A stretch of DNA of 64,000 nt from Membranipora membranacea (lineage: Eukaryota > Bryozoa > Gymnolaemata > Cheilostomatida > Membraniporidae). This document shows positions 1 to 12,003 of the stretch, one piece after another. The notes beneath the pieces are model-generated. The model saw only the letters and a list, made by a program, of their open reading frames with translations, ran no database searches and had not been told where the DNA came from. Location of the stretch: the NCBI GenBank assembly GCA_914767715.1, contig OU612074.1, positions 19,020,062 through 19,084,061 of the forward strand, written 5' to 3'. The stretch's first letter is position 1. The number at the start of each line of letters is the position of its first letter. The translations under genes were made by a program, and so were the position numbers.

Positions 1-299
1 AACTGAAGCATAACCTCGGGGAAGATTGACGATTTTGGTATGTACATATCAAATTGTACTCGATCTTATATCGGTAGATTTTTATTTGATTGATGAGGAT
101 GTCAGACAGCGCTTAATTATCATGTCAAGTTTAAATTAGGGGCTGTTATCAAATCACTTACTCTACAGCATGGTGGCCAAAATAACAAGGTTACTTATTT
201 CAAAATCAGTTAATATCAAATACCATACAGTGCATTACACTGTTATTTATGAGTGTGCTGAAGGCAAATTTCTTCACACATGACAACCAGAAAATTGTA

Positions 300-665
300 A
301 ACAAGGCTATGCAGGGAAAACTGTGTGGTGAAAAATTGTCTTGTTAGGAAAAATCACAGTGGTAAATATTAGGGAAAGTGGTTTGGTGGGAATTTGTCTT
401 GTAGGCAATTTGGCTTGTAGCGAAAACGGTCTGATGGGAATATGGCTAGCTGATAAATGTCTAACTGGAAAAATATATTGGTGGAAAAACACCCAGGGGG
501 AAAATTGATTGGTGGGAAAGCGTTCAGGTGGGAAAAAGGTAGAGTGGGAAGTCATCCAGGTGGGAGAATGGCTTGGTGGGAAAACATCCTGGTGGAATAA
601 TAGATTGGTGGGATAACTGGAGGTGGGGAAATGGCTCGGTGGGAAAATGGCATTGGGAAAGTGGG
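300..665. repeat. Degenerate minisatellite (GGTGGGAAAA-type)
   Basis: About 360 bp of imperfect repeats, roughly 14-17 bp each, built on the core GGTGGGAAAAT with spacers such as GGCTT and GATT. Open frames on the minus strand here (Phe/Pro/Ser/His-rich) follow from the repeat and are not a gene. It lies downstream of, or inside the last intron of, the minus-strand NHL/sushi gene. Confidence 0.75.
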
Positions 666-837
666 GCGGATCCGATGCTATCATCCTTTTTTCTTAAGAA
701 TCTTGAATGCCAATATGGTTGTGGCATGCTTTTCATTTGAGAAAATTGTATCAGGACCCCAAAATTTTCTACAGTGCCTTAGACTTTGATTTTATCTGTA
801 GGTAGAACAATACACCCTGTAAACTAATGGCAGTTCA

Positions 838-992
838 GAGAGTCAGTCACTTACAGGGGAATTGCAGAATTTCGTCCAGAGTCCCCTATATACAGCGAGT
901 CATTGGTCAAGAGTAAGGCATGAGAAATCTGAGTGTGGTTATCCAGAGCCAATGTTGATTGTGCTGACTGTGTCTGTGTTCAAATCAATGAG
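838..992 (-). pseudogene. Decayed partial copy of the NHL exon 3' end
   Basis: The minus strand resembles the last ~150 bp of the NHL exon at 2366-2520: shared sequence around the Val-Ser-Thr-Ile-Asn segment, the Asn/Gln-Asp-Ser-Leu-Tyr segment and the same GTAAG donor. The frame has stops and a deletion, so this is a non-functional duplicate within or just past the sushi gene. Confidence 0.55.
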
Positions 993-1037
993 GCTCATCA
1001 GTATCAGGTTACCAAAGTATCACATGTTTATTCTTAC

Positions 1038-2024
1038 CTAAGCTATCTCTTTGACAGAGTAGTGTGTTACCAGACCACTCCAATCCTGTGGGTGTCTTTG
1101 TACATGTGTACAGTCCATCGCCTGAGGTAACTTTGGTGTTACACTGGTAATGAATCTGTGAGCCCTCCTTGTCACTGTAAGAAGTGGCATTCAGTTTAGC
1201 ATTATCGATTATTGGCGGTTCTCCACACCTCTCTACAGACACTACGAAAGAGTCACTTGATGTGTTACAAACAATTACATACCAGCGTTATTTGTAAAGA
1301 GTACACAGAATGTGTTACAGACCTAGAACAACTAGCTCTGGAAAAACAAGGAACACTATAACATAGCTAATAATGTTTTCATAGGTAGATTCCTACAGAG
1401 AGAGATTATTCAACAGGTTAGGAATTGACTATGATATCTCATAAACAAAGACTGTAATTCAGTCCTGCCATAAATGTTTGTGTCATCACATTTGAATTAA
1501 CTAAGTATTTGGTCAGCTAAGGGAAAAAGAATGGAACAAACTGATATGACTTTTCGGCCGGTTGAGACAAGGTCATAAAGAGGTGGAGCTTAGACTAAAA
1601 AGTACACATCTTGCTCAAAACAGTTCTGTTCACTAGCCTGTGCGCAGATTGATTTTTAAAGTGATTGGGCAAGCAGGGGTTAATGTGAGGTCTGGGATGG
1701 AAGGAAAATCCAAAACTGAACATTCAAAAGTTTTTTGTGTCAGATTTTCAATAAATACAACGCTTTTTGAAGAATATACACCTAATCCCTTGAAGGATAA
1801 ACATTATAAACTGAGAGTTGTGTGGGAAAAACATTTTGTGACACGAAGAATCTGTAGGGCAATCAAGCATCATGATAAAGAACCTTATAAAAGGAAGAGC
1901 TATTGTCAACTATTGTCCTTTATGGGGTAGGGTAATGATGAATTATTACAGTTCAAAAGAGAAAAAAATTAGAGTTCAAATTTTGTATATTGAAATACCT
2001 ACTGTAGGAATTGCTATATTCAAA

Positions 2025-2062
<38 letters not shown>

Positions 2063-3799
2063 TAATAATAATAATAATAATAATGATAATATTAACACTA
2101 AATCTGGTACCGAACAGTACAGTACCAGAATTAGTGTTACCATCAGGTGCTGTGCAAAGTTTTCAAAGTGTAAAATGATAGTGAGCTGTGTAATATAAAG
2201 TTATTTAGCGCTTTATTATTATTTGGAGTATCAGTGGTCCTGGATTCTACTTTGAATTAGAAATAAGGCTATTTCAGAATATTTACAGCGTCTGAAATCT
2301 TGATTTTATCCATAACAAGAATAAAATAGTGTATACAAATGGTAGTTTGGAGTCGGTTTACTTACAAGGGAACAGCAGAACTTTTCCGTGCATCCCTATA
2401 TATAGTGAGTCATTGGTCATGAGTAGTGAGTATGGAAAGCTGAGTCTTATGCACCCCGAGCAAATATTAATTGTGCTGACATTGTCCTCGTTCATATCCA
2501 CTAGTCTTATTATATGCGACCACGTATCGGCCACAAGAAATGTTCCGTTTCTAATAAACTGGATACTGCGTGGGTACCAAAACCTCGATTCGGCCAGGCT
2601 GCCATCAATTACACCGTTTATGCCAAAACTCTTTCCAGCTATCAGTGTGACTGCTTTATTGAAGTAATTGATTCTGAAGATGGCATCGTAATTAATTACA
2701 TAGATGTCACCATTTTCATGCTGTGTTATGAATGTGATATATGAAAGTTTATTTGAAGAAGCGAAATATCTAACAACACCATTCTTTATCGAGGCTGATT
2801 TCACGACTCCGCGCCTATGAGTGAATAAAACCTGCTCTTGGTCATGATTGTCCCTAAACACACAAGACATAGCGGTAATGCTTGGTCTGCTTGCTTCGTG
2901 TTGCTCAAATAGCTCCTCAAATTCGGGCGGATAGTAAGGAATCTCTTCTCTGCATTCCCCGCTAAATACGGAAGTTGAGCCATTTCTCCTGTGAATCATC
3001 CTCATGCATTCCTTGTCATCTGATGTCTCAGCTGCTATTATGCGATCAAGTGAGATCTGGGCGAATCCTGTTAACCCATAAAAGAGAGCATCCTCACCAA
3101 CACCCTCTCTATAGCCCCAGTTTGAGCTATTTCCTGCTATGACTGTTGTAGTCACTCCATCGCTAGTTTTGAGTGCACTATAATCAGTGTAGATGATGTT
3201 CCCAGGCCGATAATTGTCTAGCTCAATATGGTAAACCCAGGTGTTGTCGGTTGAGGTGACAAATGTTTGCGACTTTGAGTCTTCTAGTCTAAAATCAAGT
3301 AAAATAAGGATATTCACACCATTTAAAAAAATCAAATAGGACTCATTAGAACATTATGTTTGTAAATTTCTATACATGTAATTATATATGGAAGTCTTAT
3401 ACTCTAACGGTTAAACAGTGATTTATCATTCAGGATTTGTATGTATTCATGAATATTACTGAATTGATGAAGCACCTCAGTTGGAGTTGAAAACGACTTG
3501 CTATAGTTGTGGGAATTTGGTAAACTATATAACGATAATGCTGAGCACACATTATGAACTTAGTTAATCTTTAACTACACCTTACCTTTTCACCAGTTGC
3601 TGTGTTTTTTGATCCATGCATGTCACTGTGAGCAGCCTCAGCCAAGTCACTAACTGGTAACAAGAAAACAGCACTTCATAATAACATCAATATTAATATC
3701 ATCACTCTTACAATGATGTAGTAACAAATGATAATAAAATAAGGTGTAAGCAAGACAGAGACAGGTTAAAAATCTTACCAACACAAATCCAATGGCCAT
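1038..3799 (-). CDS. Secreted/membrane NHL-repeat and sushi (CCP) domain protein, 3' end outside window
   Basis: Model (minus): 3799-3779, 3653-3586, 3288-2366, 1241-1038; the phases join without a break. Exon 1 (Met-Ala-Ile-Gly-Phe-Val-Leu) plus exon 2 make a clear signal peptide (MAIGFVLLVTWLRLLTVTC). The large exon (~307 aa) holds NHL beta-propeller units; the best is the stretch with AGKSFG...GVIDGSLAESRFWYP followed by FLVADTWSHIIRLV. The next exon is one sushi module (67 aa) with four Cys, a QC and a LxWSG...LLC ending. It ends in phase 1 on a good donor. By comparison with the relative at 9329-14030, a TM/cytoplasmic exon should follow, but I see none down to base 1, so the gene probably continues past the window. 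NHL propellers and sushi modules are extracellular binding domains. The ligand is unknown. Confidence 0.75.
2026..2095. repeat. (AAT)n microsatellite
   Basis: AAT triplet run with two GAT interruptions, in the intron between the NHL and sushi exons of the minus-strand gene. The poly-Asn reading frame on the plus strand is an artefact. Confidence 0.9.
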
Positions 3800-4931
3800 T
3801 TCTCAGTCAAACTAAGACTGCCGATACTCTACATAAACCCTGCAGCCTTCTTGAAGTTCAACTCTGTAATGACTATTATAATTATAAACATGAACTTCCT
3901 TGTCTTATCATGCTGACATAAATATCTGACAGTCGCATTTTGTTTCTTCATCTCAAGTATTGCTTAGAAATCACTCAACGGGCTGAATCTTCATGGATGG
4001 ATACACATTTGTTTATTCGGGTAAAAACCGTGCTGTTCACTAGCACTAACTATTAAGGCTAGAAGATAAAATCGCTGGTAATGCAAAGCAATCTACCAAT
4101 TTTACGTCAGGTCAAAACAATCATCCTAGTACAAATACTAATCAATCTACAAATGCCTGGGTTGGAAAGCAACTTAGGAATGCACAAAAAGGAAGTAACT
4201 TTACTTACTATAATTGAAAACCCAATGTTCGTAATGCAACGCCCAGTGTTCATTATGCAACACCATGTGCTCATAAACATTCACCGCCTTACCCACACAG
4301 AACACAAATGAATGCAAAACAATGAGTAGTTTTATACAACATCACTCCTGAAGAAGCTTCATCTGATCAAAACCATGACATAAGAGCCGATATTAGTAAT
4401 ATTTTGGGGCCAGTTATAATTGACTTTATAAACCGGTATAATTTCTCAAGCAGCAAACCTAAATTTATGATACAATTATCATGTGAGAAAGATCAACACC
4501 TTTTGCTGAAATCATGGAAAAATGAGTTCTAGGTATCGCCAGAATTTGCTTAACTGAAACACCAGATACACGCCCTTATGGCATATTAAGAAATATTTTT
4601 CTTTTGCCCATTTGAAGATTTGTGAAATCACTTCAAAAATTGATGAAATGAGACACATATTGTCTACTTACAATGTTTCAATTTCTGGTTTTGGAAACAA
4701 ACCAGATACTTTTTATTAAAATAAATTAAAATATCAACCTGGGGTCGGTGTAATCTGCTATATAAAGCAGGGTATTCAATATGAATTAATCAATGATTTC
4801 GATCACATAATTGATGAATATATTACCATTAAAATTTGCCATAAGGCGGCTCATGCTTTCTGAATTCCCTTCATTTATCCTCCTCCGAACTCGTTGATTC
4901 ACCGAATAACTCTTTGAGACACTATCTAGAC

Positions 4932-5973
4932 CAGCTGTGGGCAACCTGCGGCCTTTTTGCCAGTGCGGCCTAATGGGTAATATTTTGCGGCCTAATTGTG
5001 GCCTTATGCCTAAAAAAGTTATTACACATCAATTTTCATTCCTCTTTCATTATGTGGAGAACCAAGTATGCATAGCGCTCTGTAAGTATAAGATATTTCA
5101 TAATAGTTGCCATTCTGTATGATGCAAAGCTTCCCCAGCCACTCTAAACAAAATCATAATTACTGTGGTACTGGTGCCAACGACTTTCTCAAGTTGTTTT
5201 TTTGAAATAACACAAAAAAGTGACCTTTAGATGTTAAAATTACAATGTTCCATATTGCCTTTCATTTCACACAACTTTTGGAAAGGTTTCCTCCCTTGCA
5301 AGAGAGGGGCGCTGTAAGATGAAAATTTTGACAGGGCGCTAGGAGTAGGCGTAGGAGGTAATTCAGTTGGATAGAGCGCCGGGCCTTCAACACATTAGTG
5401 ATGAAGGTCATGTGTTCGAATCCCACTGCAGTCTATCGATTACCGAGGTTTGGTTTGCCCCCAGGTGTGCTCCGGCCTGCCTGCAAACAAAAGCAAACTG
5501 GCGCAGACATTGCGGCCTTGCCATTCAGGCAAAATAATGTTTTGTTACCCATGCTTCGGGATGTGGCGTGGGATATGAAATCCGATTGTAATCAAACTTT
5601 TATTAATCAAACATTTCAAAAAATTTCTTACACTTAAACCGAGTGGGCGGGCGCTACAGCACCCCTCCCACACCCACCCTGCCCTTTGTCATACACATGA
5701 ACTACAGGGATACAGGCGCGTACAAAATCAAATCATGAGGTAAAATGACGTCACATAACTGCAGAAGATTAGATAAACCGATATTTCTGCTGAGTTGATG
5801 GTTCTCGCAAAATACTGCAGTCTTTACACAAATCTGTTCTAGTATTTAAAAATTAGGAGGTGCCAAAATTATTACTCCAGTCCCGATGTTTTTCCCTGAC
5901 AGATATGTTTCGGCCTTTTGAGTTGAGCCTGCGTAAAATTTGGCCTTTTTCAAGAAAAGGTTGCCCACCCATG
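4932..5973. mobile_element. Non-autonomous hAT element with 8-bp target duplication
   Basis: The left end reads CAGCTGTGGGCAACC. The right end, reversed, reads CATGGGTGGGCAACC. Both are flanked by the perfect 8-bp duplication ATCTAGAC (4924-4931 and 5974-5981). An 8-bp duplication and CA..GTGGGCAACC ends are typical of the hAT superfamily. No transposase frame is visible. It carries a nested tRNA-derived SINE (from about 5340) and sits inside a LINE endonuclease relic. Confidence 0.85.
5345..5590 (+). mobile_element. tRNA-derived SINE, nested in the hAT element
   Basis: The tRNA-like head has an A-box-like TTCAGTTGGATAGAGCGC and a B-box GTTCGAATCCC. The body (CCAGGTGTGCTCCGGCCTGCC...) is shared with sequence near 41.3 and 41.6 kb. 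A related head is at 42231-42312. It does not fold as a functional tRNA gene. Confidence 0.7.
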
Positions 5974-6949
5974 ATCTAGACTGTGGTGCCAAGCACACAG
6001 AAGAATTCATCATTCTTGATGACTTTAATGTCAATCTCTTATAAAATTGGCTACTCTTGTTCTTTAGATTTTATTAAAGAAACGGTGCATGAGCCAACAC
6101 GTGTCAGCGAAGATTTATCTAGCCTGTTTGATCACAATTACACAAATAAGCACTGCAACTTACGACATACCTCAGTATTAAAAACAGCTGTAATTTATCA
6201 CTATCTCACATATAGCATAAGAAAAAGAGGTGTTATCCCAAGTGTAAAAAAATTCAAAATATGCCAGAATGACCCTAGAATATGTACACAGATTTTTTCA
6301 GATGTTAACTGGGATATCATTCGATGTCTCAGGTCATCTAGTGAGATGATAGAAAGTTTCCATCAGTTGTTTCTGATGGCAGACCCAGACGATCTGTATT
6401 TATATGCCATCATAAATATCCACAGTCACTGGAACAACTTTGTAGGAGTGACATGGGTATCATTCAAGAATGGTGCCATAGAAATCGGATGACCATAAAT
6501 GTAAAAAAATCCCACTATTTTGTTTTTGGCTATGCAAAACATAAATTTGATTTAAAATTCTCAAATACTACCCTGTTATAATCTTCTACTACCAAACTAC
6601 ATGAGTTTATAATTAGTGATTCACTGCCATTTGATGATCATCTTGAATATATAAAAACTGAAATACAAAAAAAAAAAATTTGCTACAATTATCCAGACCT
6701 TTTTTAACCAAACAATCTGCCAGACAGTTTTATTTTAAATTCATACACTGCCTCCCCTAGAAAGCTAAATACAGTGGCATAAAAACACTATAATTGAGTG
6801 ATCCATGTCAGAATCAGCTCCTCTGGGAATTCCATTTGCTAATTATATGCCTTGAATCGCTGTGGGAGGAGCTTACAGCACCCCTCCTGGTACTGCTTCG
6901 GATAAGCCTCTGACTTTTGCCTCCCTACCATTTTTTTCTCAACTACAGC

Positions 6950-7190
6950 CCCTGGAAGTAGTGATGCAACAAGTTTAACTTCTCTTGACCTTAACATTTA
7001 TACTCTGAGTACAGCTGAACTTGTAGGTAAACTGTAGCCAACACTGCTCACTGCCTACATCAAAACTGTCAGATATTACCATCAAAGTTAATATGCACGT
7101 GTTATGCAGGTACTTGGCATGCAGGTGAGACTCCGAATAACACACTACATACACAAACTAGAGCTTTGATATCATAGAGCCTAAGTGATG
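6950..7190 (-). repeat. Interspersed repeat family X, copy 1
   Basis: Similar to the reverse complement of 31960-32215 and, on the same strand, to 42385-42520. Shared blocks include ACCATCAAAGTTA.TATGCACG and GCATGCAGGT.AGACTC.GAATAACA. No coding potential was recognised. Confidence 0.7.
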
Positions 7191-7799
7191 CCTTAATGTT
7201 GGGATATTTATTTATTTATTTATAGAGGTTTTCTTAAAAGTGTACAGATAACAAAATGAATTCTATTATAGGTAACTTGTTGACCTCTGAAAACAGCATA
7301 AAAAAACAAATTAAGCATACTACCAAAGATAAACACAAAATTAGTTATAATTAATAACATGTGACAATATTGGGTATGATTTATGAAATAAAAAAGTATT
7401 GACAAAAAATAAGTTCGGATAATAGTGTTGCAGGTGACTAGCCGCAGAATAAACATTGGGTAAAGATATAAATGTTCAATATATGAGTTTACTGTATCAT
7501 GTTCCAGGTGAATTAAAAGTCAGAAGCGTTTCAGCTGAGTTATGTGTTAGTGTAAATTGGTGAAGTAAGTTTAAAAGGGCCAATTTTCCGAAATTTCTTC
7601 TGAATGAGGGATTAATAATTTTGCAGTTGCTACTCAGACAACGCTGATGTTTTCAGGAATTTTGCACTAGATTAAGGATATGCTTAGAAGCTTTGTTTTT
7701 TGCAACTTTTTTTCTGAGTAAAATTATGAAATAAATATTGTCGCCTACTTAGTAGTGTAGGTAAATTTAAAAGCAATCTGAAGAAGCTGAACATGGATA

Positions 7800-8430
7800 T
7801 TCATAATAGAGCTCTATTGTGAGTGTGTGTGTCATTGAGGATCTCATGTGGGTTTTTGGCAGGACAGATTCACAAATTATTCCTTCATCAAGATTTATGG
7901 GTGCATGCCTTGTTTACCTCTTAATTTGTTTTGCGTATTTTGAGAGAATCATAGTGAATTCTGAAGCGGTAAATTTAATTGGTTTTACTCATCCCGGAGT
8001 TACGCCTTGCTAATTACCAGTGTTTGCAGGTCTTACACATTTATTTACTACAGTTTCCAGCAGGTATATAAGGGAGAAACCACATTATCCAGGACAAGAA
8101 AACTTCTTTTCAGCTTGGAGGAAATCAATTACTACTCTTTACAAATTCATTTCAAAACTATTTGCAATGAATTTTTACTACCAACCCTGTGGATGGCACT
8201 GGTAAGCATACTATCTTAGCATCTGCTGATTTTCTACATTGGCTACGGTTTAAAAATTGGAGACCATAAATAGAAAACACTTTGTCTGATACCTCTCAGA
8301 TTCAGTGTTTTACTTTATTAGTGAAATATCATTCTCCTAAATAAAAAAAAGACGAACAATGATCTTGTTTAATAACAGAGGATTCATTTATTTTGGAGAG
8401 GCAAGTCGCCGTAAATACACAAGAATTTTA
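7800..8430 (+). pseudogene. Duplicated promoter and first exon of the CAP gene, frameshifted
   Basis: About 630 bp nearly identical to 17365-18000, the promoter, signal-peptide exon and intron 1 start of the CAP gene. The TATA-like TATATAAG is at 8064-8071 and the ATG at 8167. The T-run after ATGAA has five T here against six in the working copy, so the frame shifts and the signal peptide is lost. It lies directly upstream of an NHL remnant, so the duplication put a CAP-gene promoter in front of NHL-family exons. Confidence 0.75.
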
Positions 8431-8460
8431 TTGCATGCCGATGAAATTATTTATTTACAG

Positions 8461-8708
8461 TATTATACTTTACATTTATAACGCAGCACGAAAATGGAGA
8501 CATCCATGTCATTTCATACCATTTTATCTACCGAGTGAATTACAATAATAAAATATTAACGCGCATTGCTGGTGGGAGACTTGACGGTGCTACTGTCGAC
8601 GGCAGTCTAGCCGAATCAAGATTGATGACCAATGACTCGCTGTATAAAGGAGACTCTGGAAGAATTCTGCGGTTCCCTTGTTTGTGGACTGACTCAAACT
8701 TTTTTTAA
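8461..8708 (+). pseudogene. NHL exon remnant with internal in-frame deletion
   Basis: After an acceptor-like TTTACAG the frame reads like the NHL exon of the minus gene: FTFITQHENGDIHVISY, then RIAGGRLDGATVDGSLAESR. It then jumps straight to a segment matching TNDSLY near that exon's 3' end, so about 50 codons are missing. It keeps a 3' RFPC-like ending but the GTAAG donor is lost and the frame runs into TAA at 8708. Probably a relic of the 5' part of the neighbouring sushi/TM gene copy. Confidence 0.65.
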
Positions 8709-10455
8709 GTTAGAAATTATTCTGCCTTCAGATAAATATCAAAATTCTAGGGTGATGAAACGATAGGTTATTAATGCCAAGTATGCTTCATTATCCACTT
8801 TGCAGACTATACACAGAACCCGATCATAACATTGAATCTGGTACTGTACATAATGCCACATGAGCAACCTTAACACCGATAGGAATATTATGAACTGTAA
8901 TAGGTCAAAATTACCATATCCCACACAAAGGGATAGAGGCGAGGTGCCTCTGTAGGGCACGAGCTTCTCATCTTTTAGGTGAAGAAATTGGCCATCCAGC
9001 CGCCATTTTATTACCAGGCCTGACCCAAAGTTTAAAAAATACTAAGTATCAAGCGATTAATCTTAAGTGAGTTTGTTTCCAGTCAGAATTATATATTTAG
9101 CAGCTATTGTTTAGCTCTTTACTTTTATGAGGCTCCTCATCATGATGTGTGAGTGCCCTACAGAAGAATTTAGTCTTTTACAATGATCTCCCTCTCTGCC
9201 CAGGCAATATCTTAAGATGAATTTCCCAAACAGTTCTCAATTTAGAATCCTATGCCTTCATGGGATGCTGCGTATATTCTTGCATTTAGTTTATCTTGAT
9301 GTAAAGAATTTTCGTTCTTATATTTTAGATGCTCCATTGCCCACGAGGCTCCCCACAACCCTTTCAGTTTCATCACCTGACATACCGCCTTCTACCACAT
9401 CTGATCCATTCACATATAGTAACAGAACCTTCAATGTTACATCTAAGACAGAGAAAGCTAAAGTAGAGATGGAACCTGTCGTAGAAACAGAATTTCCTGC
9501 TGGAAGCCACGAGTGCAATTCATCCCAATGCCCCAACGCAGTCCTAGTCATCAGTAACGGTATGGACTAATCTTTTAACACATAAGGTTGCTGAGCAAGG
9601 TGAAGGTTGTGTCTACTTTTTGCAGTCTTATTTTGTTTTAAAACATCTTTCAACAAATCAATAATGAATGCAGTTCCAAATTAGGTGCCTTAATTAGCTT
9701 CAGTAGGTAATTTAGACCCCTGCCGTTCTAACATCCTCGATCGATCGCAAAATCAGATCAACCGGAAACTTTGATATCACGATGATAGATCATCATGTAC
9801 ACACCAACATCATCAATCTTTTTTTTATCAATCATGTAATAGTTACAGTTCCGTGCAACACAGCTGACACAAATATTTTGAAGATAAGTAGTAGTGTTAC
9901 TTCTCAAGTCACAACAAATGTGACAGGTCAGTCCAAAGTTCTTGGAGCGATGCCCATCTTGATAAGTTTATCCCGGTCACGATATTATTGTTTATAAGTT
10001 TTTAGGCTTTTGCCTATCAATCTGTGTGTGCAAAAATTCCTGCGCAAGCAGTCTGTTAACAAAATACTAAACAGCACTGGTTTTGAACAGGATGTGTACT
10101 TTGTGGTCTAAGCTCCTCCCCTTTTTATCGCTGGGCATTTTTATCTGCTGAAATGCTTATGCAGATTAGTCGCTCTTTGCCAGTTAGCTAATAACATACT
10201 TGGTTTGTTTACTGCAGTGACAGCACAATGTTTATGGCAGAAATGTCCTACTGACATTGTTTGCGAAGCCTAATTCCTAACCTATCGAGTCATCTCGCTG
10301 TGTTTGAACTATAGATCTGAAAATATATCTATACATATATATACTGTATATATACTGTATTTTTGTACCTATGGGTTGGCCCCATGAACATCTAAATACT
10401 AATTTCTATGTTTATCGCTGGAGCATAAATACTTGTGATAGATGATGTGGGGAAT

Positions 10456-11834
10456 TGTCAGTACCAAAAATGGGCACTTGAGATATGTAGTTATATTCAG
10501 CCAGCCGCAGAAGTCAGAGGGTACAGATAGATATGAAAACAAATGCACCCAGTAACCTCCATGGTATTTAGTAATCATAAGCATAAACAACAAGCAGAGA
10601 GAGGCAGAAGTGATCCATCAAAGATGTAACAAAGACAACCGGAGCATGCTAATCCAGTCAGAAGATAGGAATTCCAGTGACACAGTAATTTTGTTTTCCA
10701 ATACATCATAGTACCAAGTACCAAGTAATCTTCAGGGTGACACGGAAGTAATAAATCATGGAGTAACAACAACAAAGTCAACCCAAAATAGAACAATAAA
10801 TTCCAGAGGGTAGACTGAGGAACAGCAGCGATATGACGTGACGTGACCACAGAACAGTTTCATATAACAAAGCCATAAGAGACACTAATCCAGTAATCCG
10901 CTGACAGCTAATCAAACGACAGCAAGCAGAGTCAGCACAAAAATCGGCACCTCTAATCTGTGAAACATTAATTCAACATTGAATATAGAATTTGAACATC
11001 AATTTTAGAGTGACCACAGACTGATACCTCTTTCCTTCACTAGAAAGTGGGTTGGATTCTTTAGCTAATTTAACTTGGCTAAGAGGCCTGTGATACTGAT
11101 ACACCACCTTGATTACCTGATTGGGCTTCCAGGCATTATACAGAGATCAAGTAGGTGCTCATAATTAAAATCAGTCACCTAAGTTGAATAACAAAAATAT
11201 CAAACGCACCTGAACACATTCATAAATAGTGATTGTGTCGTACTAACATCTAAGGATAATATTGACTTCGTGGTGTAAGAGCATTGTCTCAAAACTCATC
11301 AAGAGTTCTACTGTTAGAACAAGACAGGGGTCTTAGCAGGTTATCGGCAGGAACCTTTCTTAAACAGCTTGAAGGCAACGTCTAGTGAAGCTAAGAAAAG
11401 GTCAGGCTCAATAACAACCCCTTAGTAAATTGCTTAGTGGAGTAGTGGGAACCAGCTGTTTGTCACTAGAAATTCATAAGTTAAATACCTCGTACTCACC
11501 AGAGTGCTAGTATTACCAATTGGAACCACGTTTTAATAGATTTGAGCGATCTTGTCTTTCTTCAGTGCATGAAAGAGGAGGTAACTCCAAATTAGAACTA
11601 CCAATAAATTGCACAACCATAAAGTGACATTTAGAAGTGTCCGGAGTGCAAGATTTATAACCATTACTAGAACCATAGTTAGAACCAAATTTAAAAGTAG
11701 GACGGTTATAAAACAACTATACATACTAATAGTACACAGCATATACTTTAGTATAGGATAGTATCAATTCCGTTCCTCACAGCATATACACTCTTAAAGT
11801 ATATGCACAGTGAGTTCAACTTCCGTTCCTCACA
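10456..11834. mobile_element. Putative solo LTR (internally deleted copy)
   Basis: Starts TGTCAGTACC and ends CCTCACA (TG...CA), flanked by GAAT on both sides (10452-10455 and 11835-11838). It matches 38595-40985 closely at both ends but lacks ~850 bp of the middle. The break lies in a shared ACCT, which suggests a microhomology deletion. The 3' end is partly duplicated: a second CCTCACA ends at 11781. Open frames here (10399-10850 minus) have no recognisable protein. Confidence 0.5.
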
Positions 11835-11866
11835 GAATCAGGACATTGCAAACTGACCTAATCGTT

Positions 11867-11911
11867 TGTTTGACCAGAGCTAGAGTGCTGCACTCTAGCT
11901 CTGGCCAAACA
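11867..11911. repeat. Near-perfect 21-bp inverted repeat (hairpin)
   Basis: Arms 11867-11887 and 11891-11911 are reverse complements with one mismatch around a 3-nt loop; the core is GACCAGAGCTAGAGTG. It lies just 3' of the putative LTR and ~100 bp upstream of the sushi exon. It could be a very short palindromic MITE. Confidence 0.7.
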
Positions 11912-12003
11912 ATCTTAATGCACTAAATGCAGGTAGACCTATGTCATGGTTTTTAACACATTCAGTGTACATTTTTGTAGTATCTGAAGAGAGGTGTGGT
12001 GAA

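Larger units (their letters stand above)
4330..6700 (+). pseudogene. Dead non-LTR retrotransposon (LINE), endonuclease and RT pieces, split by a hAT insertion
   Basis: Before the hAT insertion the plus strand shows a degenerate AP-endonuclease-type start: a stretch like HLKICEITSKIDEMRHILST, then a PGVGVICYIKQGI-like stretch. After it come DDFNVNLL, the segment TVHEPTRVSEDLSSLFDHNYTN (typical of the end of LINE endonuclease domains), and further on an RT-like CHRNRMTINVKKSHY. Stops, frameshifts and a deletion between the endonuclease and RT parts show it is inactive. The 169-codon open frame at 5983-6492 is the longest surviving piece. A ~65-codon open stretch at 4340-4540 may belong to the same element. 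Confidence 0.65.

Noticed and set aside
307-736. Minus-strand Phe/Pro/Ser/His-rich frames of 70-125 codons
   Set aside because: They read through a GGTGGGAAAA minisatellite; composition is set by the repeat.
1872-2198. Poly-Asn protein
   Set aside because: AAT microsatellite in an intron of the minus-strand NHL/sushi gene.
10399-10850. Minus-strand hydrophobic frames (also at 38517-39099) as an env-like or membrane protein
   Set aside because: Short, broken differently in the two copies, and located inside an LTR-like repeat.
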